Positions 57,389 through 64,000 of a DNA stretch of 64,000 bases are shown here, piece after piece. This DNA is from Ruminococcus callidus (GTDB lineage Bacteria; Bacillota; Clostridia; Oscillospirales; Ruminococcaceae). The position numbers and the translations under genes are program-made. The notes beneath the pieces are model-generated. The model was not told where the DNA came from, ran no database searches, and saw only the letters and a list, made by a program, of their open reading frames with translations. The first letter of the stretch is position 1. Each line of letters begins with the position of its first letter. The stretch covers positions 38,470 through 102,469 of the forward strand of contig NZ_JAJFCK010000006.1 of NCBI RefSeq assembly GCF_020709055.1. The letters run 5' to 3'.

Positions 57389-58282
57389 ATGAACACAAAA
57401 GAAAACACAACGCAGCTGCTAGCGCAGCTCAACCAGTTCACCCGCCGTGTCCATCAGGAGGACGAGGTCTTTCTGTTTGACGTGCACCTTTGCGACAACG
57501 AGATCGACCGGGACGGCGAGCGCTTTTCTCTGGAGGCGCTGGAGGAACTGAAAACACTTTTTGTGGGGCGAACCGGTATTTTCGACCACAATCCCAAGGG
57601 TGAGAACCAGACCGCCCGCATCTTTGCCACGGAACTGGTGCAGGAGCCGGAACGGCGCACGGCTGCCGGAGAACCGTACACCTATCTGAAGGGCAACGCC
57701 TACATGGTGCGCACCGACGCCAATCGGGATCTCATTCGGGAGATCGACGGCGGCATCAAGAAAGAGGTCAGCATCTCCTGCACGGCTGCCTCCTGCACCT
57801 GCTCCGTCTGCGGTGCGGACTGCCGGAAAAGCCCCTGTGTCCATCAGGCGGGGCTGACCTACGGCGGTATACTGTGCCACCACGTGCTGTCCAACATCAC
57901 GGACGCATACGAGTGGAGCTTTGTGGCAGTTCCGGCACAGCGGGAGGCCGGCGTGACCAAGCAGTTCGGCACGGACGGGACAAAGGGCAGATGTCAGGCG
58001 CTGGAAAAGCAGCTGCGTGCCAAGGATGCCCTGCTGGCACAGGCGGAATCCATGGTGCGGGAGGACATTGTACGGCTGCGCTTCCTCACGGAGGGCGCAG
58101 CGGAACAGGATGCCGTTTCGGCAGCTGCGGCACGCATGACACTGCCGGAGCTGCTGGAATTTCGGGAGACGCTGCGCACCAAGCAGGCAAAACAGTGCCG
58201 CGGGCAGCTGCCGGACGGACAGCGTTTCGCCGCAGAAAACGCCGCATTTCAGGTAAAGGCAGGAGGGGTGTCCGGTGAATGA
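57389..58282 (+). CDS. Prohead protease-like phage protein
   Basis: 297 residues. The N-terminal half has FDVHLCDNEIDRDGERF, GIFDHNPKGENQTARI (possible catalytic His) and KKEVSISC (possible Ser), in the order seen in prohead proteases; the C-terminal half is helical and could be scaffold. A CxCxxCGxxCxxxxC-type cluster (residues about 133-150) may bind metal. An in-frame ATG at 57305 has an excellent AAGGAGG site and would add 28 residues including CGFC; either start may be used. It follows the capsid gene rather than preceding it. Confidence 0.55.
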   Translation: MNTKENTTQLLAQLNQFTRRVHQEDEVFLFDVHLCDNEIDRDGERFSLEALEELKTLFVGRTGIFDHNPKGENQTARIFATELVQEPERRTAAGEPYTYLKGNAYMVRTDANRDLIREIDGGIKKEVSISCTAASCTCSVCGADCRKSPCVHQAGLTYGGILCHHVLSNITDAYEWSFVAVPAQREAGVTKQFGTDGTKGRCQALEKQLRAKDALLAQAESMVREDIVRLRFLTEGAAEQDAVSAAAARMTLPELLEFRETLRTKQAKQCRGQLPDGQRFAAENAAFQVKAGGVSGE

Positions 58283-58628
58283 GTCGCAGATCGCCCTGTT
58301 ATTCGGGCTGTTCGCCGGTTCGGACGTGGACACCGGCAAGTATCAGTCCCTGCTGGAACTGGCGGTGACAGAGGTACGGCAGGCGCTTCGGGAAGATGCC
58401 GACGAGAGCGATGCCCGTCTGAATTATCTGGCAGCAGCGGTGGCGCTGGTGCACTACACAGAGCTGACCGCTCCACGGGACCGCACGGCGTGCACCTTTG
58501 CTGGCACCATTGCCCAGAACACCGACGCTGCCCAAAAGCTGGCGTTCGCCCAGACCTTTGCCGCAGGATGCCGTACCATGTGCCGTGACCTGCTGCTGGA
58601 CGACACTTTTCAATTTTTCACCGTATGA
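58275..58628 (+). CDS. Phage head-tail connector-like protein
   Basis: 117 residues, mainly helical, GTG start with AGGAGG upstream, overlapping the previous gene by 8 bases. Size, helical make-up and position after the capsid and protease genes fit head completion proteins of the gp6/XkdH kind; I recognise no specific motif. Confidence 0.5.
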   Translation: MNESQIALLFGLFAGSDVDTGKYQSLLELAVTEVRQALREDADESDARLNYLAAAVALVHYTELTAPRDRTACTFAGTIAQNTDAAQKLAFAQTFAAGCRTMCRDLLLDDTFQFFTV

Positions 58629-58640
58629 GGAGGGAACACC

Positions 58641-59054
58641 ATGGAAGAGATTCTCACGCAGCTTCGGGCTGCACTGATGGCACACACCGCCCTGCCGGTC
58701 TATTTCTCCTACGACCCCAGCCCTTTTGACCAGCGGAAAACGCAGTTTCTGGTGCTGGGGGTGGAGTCTATGGAGATGCAGCCGTCCTTTTTGACGGACA
58801 CGCACCTCTGCCGGGGTTTCTCCATGCGGTTTCGGGTGAGCCTTTGCATGCCGGCGGAGACAGACATGGCTGCCGTCTACACCGCATTCCACAGCGAGGT
58901 ACTGGAGGGCATGCTCATTGCCGGTGCGGAAATGCAGGAGATCCGAAGCGGGACTCCGGCGGAGATCCGCCAGCTTCGGCGCATGGTGCTCCACGGCACG
59001 TTCTCCCTGTCCGGCGTTCTCAAGACCACACGAGAGGAGGCATCTGCCCAATGA
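58641..59054 (+). CDS. Phage head-tail joining or tail terminator-like protein
   Basis: 137 residues with an alpha/beta pattern (LRAALMAHTALPVYFSYDPSPFDQRKTQFLVLGVESMEM). Length and position fit tail completion proteins. Assigned by context. Its stop overlaps the next start by 4 bases. Confidence 0.45.
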   Translation: MEEILTQLRAALMAHTALPVYFSYDPSPFDQRKTQFLVLGVESMEMQPSFLTDTHLCRGFSMRFRVSLCMPAETDMAAVYTAFHSEVLEGMLIAGAEMQEIRSGTPAEIRQLRRMVLHGTFSLSGVLKTTREEASAQ

Positions 59055-59476
59055 GTACCACGTATACCACGGTAAAACAGCGTGCCTTTCCCGTTCGGCT
59101 GGACACGCTGACGCTCTATGCCAGCAGCTGGAGGCTCCACGGCGAGCGAGTGCTCTCGGAACAGAACGGACTCATCAATGTCTCCTATGTCACAAGCTCC
59201 GCCAATCGCAGCAAGCGCATTACGCTGGAGGGGCACTTCTGTTTCACAGACAATCCGGCATCCATCATTCAGACGCTGGACCGTTCCATCCGGGACAACA
59301 CACGATACGTCTTTGAGCTGCGGGGCATGCGGTTTGCGGCAGCGTGCCTCCTGGAGTACACCGTTTCGGAGACAGCGGAAACCGGCATCCTGCCCTGTCA
59401 GCTGGTGCTGTACACCGCCAACGGCATTTACGTGCCGGATACGGCAGCGGCAGCTTCGGAGGTGACGGCGGAATGA
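59051..59476 (+). CDS. Phage tail or baseplate-associated protein
   Basis: 141 residues, mostly beta. It begins with a short strand-rich region (FPVRLDTLTLYASSWRLHGE) and contains SKRITLEGHF. Similar to small baseplate or tail proteins in character only; no family recognised. It overlaps both neighbours by 4 bases, so it belongs to a tightly coupled operon. Confidence 0.4.
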   Translation: MSTTYTTVKQRAFPVRLDTLTLYASSWRLHGERVLSEQNGLINVSYVTSSANRSKRITLEGHFCFTDNPASIIQTLDRSIRDNTRYVFELRGMRFAAACLLEYTVSETAETGILPCQLVLYTANGIYVPDTAAAASEVTAE

Positions 59477-60411
59477 GTGATTTTGCCCTGAAGCTGGACA
59501 CCCCCAATGTCATCCACGTATATCAGAACCGCATCGCCTCCTTTTCTCTGAAACAGGAGATCTACACGCCCTACACCCAGCTCTCTATCGTGGGGTATGC
59601 CTCCATCTCGCTGGACACGCTGAAAGACGTGTTCCGTGTCCGGATGGAGCTAAACGGGCAGGAGGTGCACTGCGGTACGGTGGAACAGCTGCGCATGACC
59701 CGTGAAAACGGCGCTGTCCGCTTCCACGTGGTTTCCAAAGGCATGACTGCCATGCTGCTGCAAAACCAGCTGGCACCCAAGCTGTACACCGGCATGTCCC
59801 TCGACCGGCTGATGACGGAGTTCCACACACTGCCCAGCCAGATCACGTGGGAGCGCAGCACCGACACCAGCAACTACCTCTTTGTCAAAGAGGGGTGCAG
59901 CATGTGGGACGGCATCGCCAACCTCACCTACAAGCTGCACCAGCGGTATCCCTTTATTCGGGGCGCCAACGAGGTGCGCATGAATCTGCCCACGCAGTAT
60001 ACCTCCTTCCACTTTTCAGAGAGCACGGTGGTGGGCGTGGGCATCGGGCTGGATCACTCCCGCATGATTCAGGACTTCTACATGGCAGACACCGACGGCA
60101 GCTACGACAATTTCCATGAGACCGATTCCAAGGCGCAGAGTCTGGGCATTGTCCGCTCCCGCTATCTCCCCCTCGACCGGCAGTATCTCTACGACCCCCA
60201 GCAGGCGCTGACGTTTCGGCGGAAGTTTGCAGCACGGGGACGGCAGTACTTTTTTGTCAACGCCAACGGCATTCTGTCCGCCAGTTTGGGGGACAGGATC
60301 AGCTATGAAAACGACATCAGCAACGCCATTGTCACCGGCGTGCAGATCACCGGCGGGAAAAACGGCATCCGCACCCATCTGGAAGCCTACGAGGACGAAT
60401 TTTATCCGTAA
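59473..60411 (+). CDS. Phage baseplate hub-like protein (XkdQ/gpD type)
   Basis: 312 residues. The N-terminal beta domain (IASFSLKQEIYTPYTQLSIVGYAS, FRVRMELNGQEVHCGTVEQLRM) followed by a region with GMSLDRLMTEF and a late GRQYFFVNANGILSASLGDRISYEND resembles tail hub proteins of the gpD/XkdQ kind. It is the last gene of the module, and a terminator follows 48 bases later. No sheath, tube or tape-measure gene precedes it. Confidence 0.55.
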   Translation: MSDFALKLDTPNVIHVYQNRIASFSLKQEIYTPYTQLSIVGYASISLDTLKDVFRVRMELNGQEVHCGTVEQLRMTRENGAVRFHVVSKGMTAMLLQNQLAPKLYTGMSLDRLMTEFHTLPSQITWERSTDTSNYLFVKEGCSMWDGIANLTYKLHQRYPFIRGANEVRMNLPTQYTSFHFSESTVVGVGIGLDHSRMIQDFYMADTDGSYDNFHETDSKAQSLGIVRSRYLPLDRQYLYDPQQALTFRRKFAARGRQYFFVNANGILSASLGDRISYENDISNAIVTGVQITGGKNGIRTHLEAYEDEFYP

Positions 60412-60459
60412 GAGTCTGTTCCCGCCAAAACAGCATATCTCAGAACCTGTCTTCAAAAC

Positions 60460-60496
60460 AAAAAGGTCGCCCGGTTTTCGCCGGACGGCCTTTTTG
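60460..60496. terminator. Bidirectional terminator after phage module
   Basis: Stem AAAAAGGTCGCCCGG with CCGGACGGCCTTTTT (two wobble positions) and loop TTTTCG. It closes the phage operon and also lies downstream of the convergent protease gene. Between it and 60583 I see no supported gene. Confidence 0.85.
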
Positions 60497-60582
60497 CAAA
60501 AATAATAAGGAGAATGTATGAAAAATGAAACTGTCGAAATTGGATTCAGAGCGATGCCGCTCTGACGGACACGAGTCTGCCT

Positions 60583-62229
60583 TTAGCCATTGCTGTTTTC
60601 GCCATTGCTGTTTTCGCTATTGCTGTTGCTGCTCTTCTGCTTGGTCTGGTTCTGTGTGCCCTTGACTTCTTCCAGCACCACGTCAACCTTCATTTCCTGT
60701 CCGTTGCGGACAACCTTCAGGGTGACGGTATCGCCGGCGTTATATTCATTCTTGATGTTGTTGAGTTCTTCCGTGGTAGAGATGTCCTGATCCTGAATGC
60801 CTGTGATGACATCGGCAGCCTGAAGGCCAGCCTTTTCGGCTGCACCGCCCTCGGTGACGCTGATGATATAAGCGCCGACAGGGATGTTATACGCCTCGGA
60901 CACTGCCTGAGAGACATCCTGACAGGTGATGCCCAGCTGCGGACGGCCGGTGACATAGCCATAGTTGATGAGGTCATCCACGATCTGCTTTGCCTCTGTC
61001 ATGGGGATGGCAAAGCCCAGACCCTCGACGCTTGCACCGCTGGAGGAGTAGGTGGAGGACATTTTTGCGGAGTTGATGCCGATGACCTGACCGGAGCTGT
61101 TGATCAGCGGGCCGCCGGAGTTGCCGTTATTGATAGCGGCATCCGTCTGGATCAGTGTCATAGCGTTATCGTTGATGGTGACCTTCCGGTTCAGTGCGGA
61201 GATGATACCGCAGGTAACGGTGTTCTGGAATTCCAGACCCAGCGGGTTACCAATGGCAACCACGGCTTCGCCGACCTCGCACTTATCGCTGTCGCCAAAT
61301 TCTGCGGCAGTCAGACCTTTTGCATCGATTTTCAGCACGGCGATATCTGCCTCTTTATCATAGGCGACGATCTTTGCATCGTAAGTTGTCTTTTCGTCGG
61401 ACATCTGAATCTGTACGGCAGTTGCCTCGCCGTAGCCGTTCTCATCGTCGTAGATGACGTGGGCATTGGTGACAATGTAGCCATCCTCCGACATGATGAT
61501 ACCGGTGCCGACACCGACTGCCTGCTGGGTGCCGTTCTGTCCGTTGTTTCCGCCGAATCCGAAGAAGCCGCCGTAGTAGTTATAGGCGCTGTTATTGGCG
61601 GTGCTGGTGAATGTGGACTGCACGCCCACAACCGACGGGGTGACTTTCTTGACAATGTCCGCAATGGACATAGAGCCCTCCTTGGAGGCAAGCTGGATCC
61701 AGCTCTCCGCATTGCTGCTCTGGACGGAACCGGTGCTGCTGTCATCGGAAGCGGAACTGTCGCTCTTTTCGGCGGTGTCCTCGCTGCTGTCGCTGACAAC
61801 AGCGCTGCTGGTCTCCATCGAGGAACGAATGCCCTCATAGATGCCGATGGATGCGCCGGACACCAGAACCATTGCCAGAACACAGGCAACGGCTTTCAGA
61901 CCGGTGTGCTTTTTCTTGGGCTTCTGATGATTTCCGCTGTTGGGATCGGAATAGTAGTTGACGTAGCTGTAGCCGTTCTGGCTGGTGGGCGGAACCTGCG
62001 AACCGCTGCCGGAAGAGGCGGTCTGCGGCTGGCTGTATGCGCCGCTGTTTACCGGTTCATCCTGATGGGGTGCGGTGTTCCGATAGTAGCCGTTCTGGTA
62101 GGCGTATGGATCGCATGCGCCGGCGGACTGGCCAGCGGCGGGATTGGCGGTTTCCGGTGTCGGTGCGGTGCCGGCTGCCGGCGTTTCAGTTCCCTGTGTA
62201 TTCTCGAATTTCTTTTCGTCCTCAAACAT
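60583..62229 (-). CDS. htrA: HtrA/DegP-type serine protease with PDZ domain
   Basis: 548 residues. A cytoplasmic Gln/Pro/Tyr-rich N-terminus (about 1-108), one membrane helix (about 110-130), a Ser/Asp-rich linker, a trypsin-like domain with His257 (TNAHVIYD), Asp295 (ADIAVLKID) and Ser371 (GNSGGPL), a PDZ domain (about 450-525) and an Asn/Ser/Glu/Gly tail of short repeats. It degrades or refolds damaged envelope proteins. AAAGGA precedes the start. Confidence 0.95.
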   Translation of the reverse strand: MFEDEKKFENTQGTETPAAGTAPTPETANPAAGQSAGACDPYAYQNGYYRNTAPHQDEPVNSGAYSQPQTASSGSGSQVPPTSQNGYSYVNYYSDPNSGNHQKPKKKHTGLKAVACVLAMVLVSGASIGIYEGIRSSMETSSAVVSDSSEDTAEKSDSSASDDSSTGSVQSSNAESWIQLASKEGSMSIADIVKKVTPSVVGVQSTFTSTANNSAYNYYGGFFGFGGNNGQNGTQQAVGVGTGIIMSEDGYIVTNAHVIYDDENGYGEATAVQIQMSDEKTTYDAKIVAYDKEADIAVLKIDAKGLTAAEFGDSDKCEVGEAVVAIGNPLGLEFQNTVTCGIISALNRKVTINDNAMTLIQTDAAINNGNSGGPLINSSGQVIGINSAKMSSTYSSSGASVEGLGFAIPMTEAKQIVDDLINYGYVTGRPQLGITCQDVSQAVSEAYNIPVGAYIISVTEGGAAEKAGLQAADVITGIQDQDISTTEELNNIKNEYNAGDTVTLKVVRNGQEMKVDVVLEEVKGTQNQTKQKSSNSNSENSNGENSNG

Positions 62230-62413
62230 AATGACGCTTCCTTTCTATCATCAGGAACGGCATTTGCCGTACCGGAATGGCTCCGGTGACTGGTTGCTGT
62301 TCTCTTTGTTTCTGTGATTCTAATTATACGGTTTTATGTGATAATCTTATGATAAGAGATAGAAAAGAAGATAAAATGGCTTCCACAAAGGCTTCACACG
62401 GGGTTTTTTCATC

Positions 62414-62456
62414 AAAAACGGGCAGAGAGCTGCAAAAGTGCAGGCTCTGCCCGTTT
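62414..62456. terminator. Strong hairpin terminator
   Basis: AAAACGGGCAGAG and its complement CTCTGCCCGTTTT enclose a loop that itself can pair (CTGCA/TGCAG). It is well placed to end the dockerin-protein transcript reading leftward. The remaining bases of 62230-62636 hold a TATAAT-like element for htrA near 62315 that I could not pair with a good -35, and the repeat at 62518. Confidence 0.75.
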
Positions 62457-62517
62457 TCTTGGATGGTAGAATTGAGGGGAGGAGGGAAAATAGCTGAAGA
62501 CTCTGATTGACATGAAA

Positions 62518-62593
62518 ACATTATCAAAAGATTTCACGAAAGAACCTCTCCACCGCCTATCGGCGGTCCCCCTCCCCTTTCAGGGGAGGCTAA
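62518..62593. repeat. GC-rich intergenic repeat, second location
   Basis: Nearly the same bases as 33702-33776, about 29 kb away, including AAAAGATTTCAC, AGAACCTCTCCACCG, CCTATCGGCGG and CTCCCCTTTCAGGGGAG. Only a few differences, all near the left end. Confidence 0.85.
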
Positions 62594-62636
62594 AGGCACA
62601 CAGCGCAGCCGTATTCCTATCAAAGGCTTACCGTTC

Positions 62637-63881
62637 TCAGTTTCTTCCGTTCTTCACGAGGAATGCTTCCAGATCTACGTCCTGTCCGGCTGCGCACATG
62701 GAGTAGTACTGAAGCCACAGGAACGCATCGTCCATGGAGAGCTTTCCGTCGTTATCGGCATCGGCTGCACGGCGCTGTGCCGGCTGGAGGATGTGCTTTC
62801 CGCCGGCTGCGGAATAGGCGTACTGCTGGAGGGTGAGAAACGCATCATCCAGTGTCACGGCAGCATCCGCATTCACATCGCCCAGTGCGTACACGGTCTG
62901 GGCATTGCCGGCTGCGGTCCGGATAACGCTGTCCAGCGAGGCACGCAGGGTGGGGAGGGTGGCATTTTCGCCGGTGGCTGCGTAGGCATCCGCAAGAACG
63001 CTGCCATTGCCCACGGTGAGTCCGGCAGCGTCCAGTGCCGAAGCTGCTGCCACCAGTTTTCCGATCTCGGTGAAACGCATGTCCAGACTGGCGATATTGG
63101 TCAGGTAGAAGCCCAGCGCCTCCTCGCCGTCAGCGCCCACAAAGGCATCGTGGAAATCTGACACACTGACGTGGGGCAGGGACTTGATCTTCTGGTTCAC
63201 ACCCTCGGCAATGACGGCATTGTTGGTGGTCTTGCCGCCGTTCAGGTAGACCTCCATGTACTCATACAGCTGGTGGAACGCCCAGCGGCGGTTTTCTGAC
63301 GCATTGATCTTGGTGAACTCCACCGCCAGCGGATTGGAAACCGTCTGGATGATGATATCCGCACTGGTGTTCTTCTGGTAGATCGCCTGCACCAGCGCCT
63401 CGATGCTCTGGTTGGCGCTCTCCACGATAGCGGGCATGGAAGCAGCCAGCCGGTCGTTCAGCAGGAGGGCGGAAGAGGTGGACAGGGCGTTGACCATGTC
63501 ATCCAGACTGGTGTACCGGGAGGCATCCAGCAGGTCGGCGTTCTCGTAGAGAATGGGGGCAGCGAGGTCATTCACGCCCACAGAGAGCAGAATCACATCT
63601 GCCTGCACCAGATCTGCCTGAAGCGCAGCGTCGCTCTCCACCTCTGTCAGCAGGTCGGACGCCTTTTTGCCGGTCTGGGTGTAGTCCGACAGGGTAGCAC
63701 CCAGATAGTCCGCCACGTAGGAGGCAGCGGAGGTGTCGGCTGCCGAGGCGAGTCCCTCGTCGCCCAGCGCCAGCACATGTACCTGTGTCGGTTCGATGGC
63801 AAACGCTGTCAGCGGCAGAACCTGCGCCGAGACGGCAGCAGCGCAGCCGAGGGCGGTCATGGTTTTCCACAGTTTTTTCAT
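62637..63881 (-). CDS. Secreted SGNH-fold protein with dockerin; catalytic residues replaced
   Basis: 414 residues from MKKLWKTMTA, AAAGGA upstream. The signal peptide ends near Ala28. The SGNH blocks can be traced: GDE at 40-42 where GDS is expected, GVND at 102-105, and DMRFTEIGKL at 267-276 where D-x-x-H-P-T-x-x-G is expected. Both Ser (Glu42) and His (Phe270) are therefore missing. A dockerin occupies about 334-398 (GDVNADAAVTLDDA and ADADNDGKLSMDDA). Probably a non-catalytic binding module docked on the cellulosome, or an enzyme with another mechanism. Confidence 0.8.
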   Translation of the reverse strand: MKKLWKTMTALGCAAAVSAQVLPLTAFAIEPTQVHVLALGDEGLASAADTSAASYVADYLGATLSDYTQTGKKASDLLTEVESDAALQADLVQADVILLSVGVNDLAAPILYENADLLDASRYTSLDDMVNALSTSSALLLNDRLAASMPAIVESANQSIEALVQAIYQKNTSADIIIQTVSNPLAVEFTKINASENRRWAFHQLYEYMEVYLNGGKTTNNAVIAEGVNQKIKSLPHVSVSDFHDAFVGADGEEALGFYLTNIASLDMRFTEIGKLVAAASALDAAGLTVGNGSVLADAYAATGENATLPTLRASLDSVIRTAAGNAQTVYALGDVNADAAVTLDDAFLTLQQYAYSAAGGKHILQPAQRRAADADNDGKLSMDDAFLWLQYYSMCAAGQDVDLEAFLVKNGRN

Positions 63882-63927
63882 AGTTGGTTGAATTCCTTTC
63901 TCTCTAATTTTTTTCAAAGGCAATACC

Positions 63928-63944
63928 GCACAAAGATTGTGCGA
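63928..63944. promoter_or_regulatory. Short inverted repeat upstream of dockerin gene
   Basis: CGCACAA-AGA-TTGTGCG, a perfect 7-base dyad 47 bases before the start codon. Either a leader hairpin or an operator. I saw no certain promoter in the remaining bases to 64000. Confidence 0.35.
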
Positions 63945-64000
63945 CAGATGCGTCGTCAAATTTTTCGTCAGATGAAACAAAAAGCGGAGTGAATACTTGC

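Noticed and set aside
53373..60411. Complete prophage
   Set aside because: No integrase, repressor, replication, tail tube, tape measure, holin or endolysin gene, and no direct repeats that could be att sites were seen at the borders.
60518..60565. A 15-codon frame with AAGGAG upstream after the phage terminator, and a perfect hairpin TCAGAGCG/CGCTCTGA inside it
   Set aside because: Too short, no conservation can be judged, it lies behind a terminator and no promoter was seen; the hairpin lacks a T-run. Possibly a remnant of a lost phage gene.
62637..63881. His244 in SDFHDAF as the SGNH catalytic His
   Set aside because: It lies before the D-x-x-H-type block and is not followed by the usual P-T-x-x-G pattern, which instead fits DMRFTEIG at 267-274. 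Kept as the main alternative.

Overview
The window looks like chromosome from a cellulose-degrading, cellulosome-forming Ruminococcus (Oscillospiraceae, Clostridia), in the general neighbourhood of R. champanellensis or R. flavefaciens. The assignment is inferred from gene content, not from a database match. It rests on two secreted proteins with dockerin modules, a GH5 cellulase with Thr-rich linkers, an intracellular cellobiose phosphorylase, a pyrophosphate-type phosphofructokinase, a fabK-type FAS II cluster, AAGGAG-type ribosome binding sites and sigma-A promoters with 17-base spacers. No rRNA, tRNA, CRISPR array or insertion sequence was seen.

Layout: (1) 1-6894, the tail of a DUF2752 protein, then a complete F-type ATP synthase operon on the minus strand with two adjacent c-subunit genes that encode the same protein. 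(2) 7317-13862, cellulose use: dockerin-bearing GH5 cellulase, GH94 cellobiose phosphorylase and an aldose-1-epimerase-like protein, each with its own promoter. (3) 14008-21803, birA-tatD, alr and a two-gene 2-hydroxyacyl-CoA dehydratase activase/dehydratase-like pair. (4) 21860-33488, aroK-aroE-fabD diverging from a long FAS II and acetyl-CoA carboxylase operon (fabH, fabK, fabG, fabF, accB, fabZ, accC, accD, accA, acpP). BirA from region 3 would biotinylate AccB here. Two inverted 162-base repeat units sit inside this operon, and the accA 3' end with an embedded promoter is duplicated in front of acpP.

(5) 33936-44601, an ABC-exported surface polysaccharide cluster: Wzm, Wzt with a carbohydrate-binding tail, a coiled-coil methyltransferase, a coiled-coil protein, three GT4 enzymes, a GT-C-like membrane protein and a GT2 enzyme. 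(6) 44687-49506, PPi-dependent phosphofructokinase, then a sortase with a possible dedicated substrate and a membrane partner, and a SLOG-fold protein. (7) 49679-49930, a promoter-driven, terminator-ended structured RNA with a 6S-like rod fold. (8) 50038-53088, a PadR-DUF1700-small protein-DUF4097 envelope operon and a TraX-like acyltransferase. (9) 53373-60411, an intact but very compact phage-type packaging and head module (terminase, portal, capsid, protease, connectors, hub) with no tail tube, tape measure, lysis or integration genes. A perfect 22-base palindrome lies in front of it. (10) 60583-63881, an HtrA protease and a dockerin-bearing SGNH-fold protein that appears to have lost its catalytic Ser and His.

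Best candidates for something undescribed are the phage-like head module with its palindrome, the sortase triad with a non-LPXTG sorting signal, the candidate 6S RNA, the dockerin-borne pseudo-esterase and the repeat family inside the fatty-acid operon.
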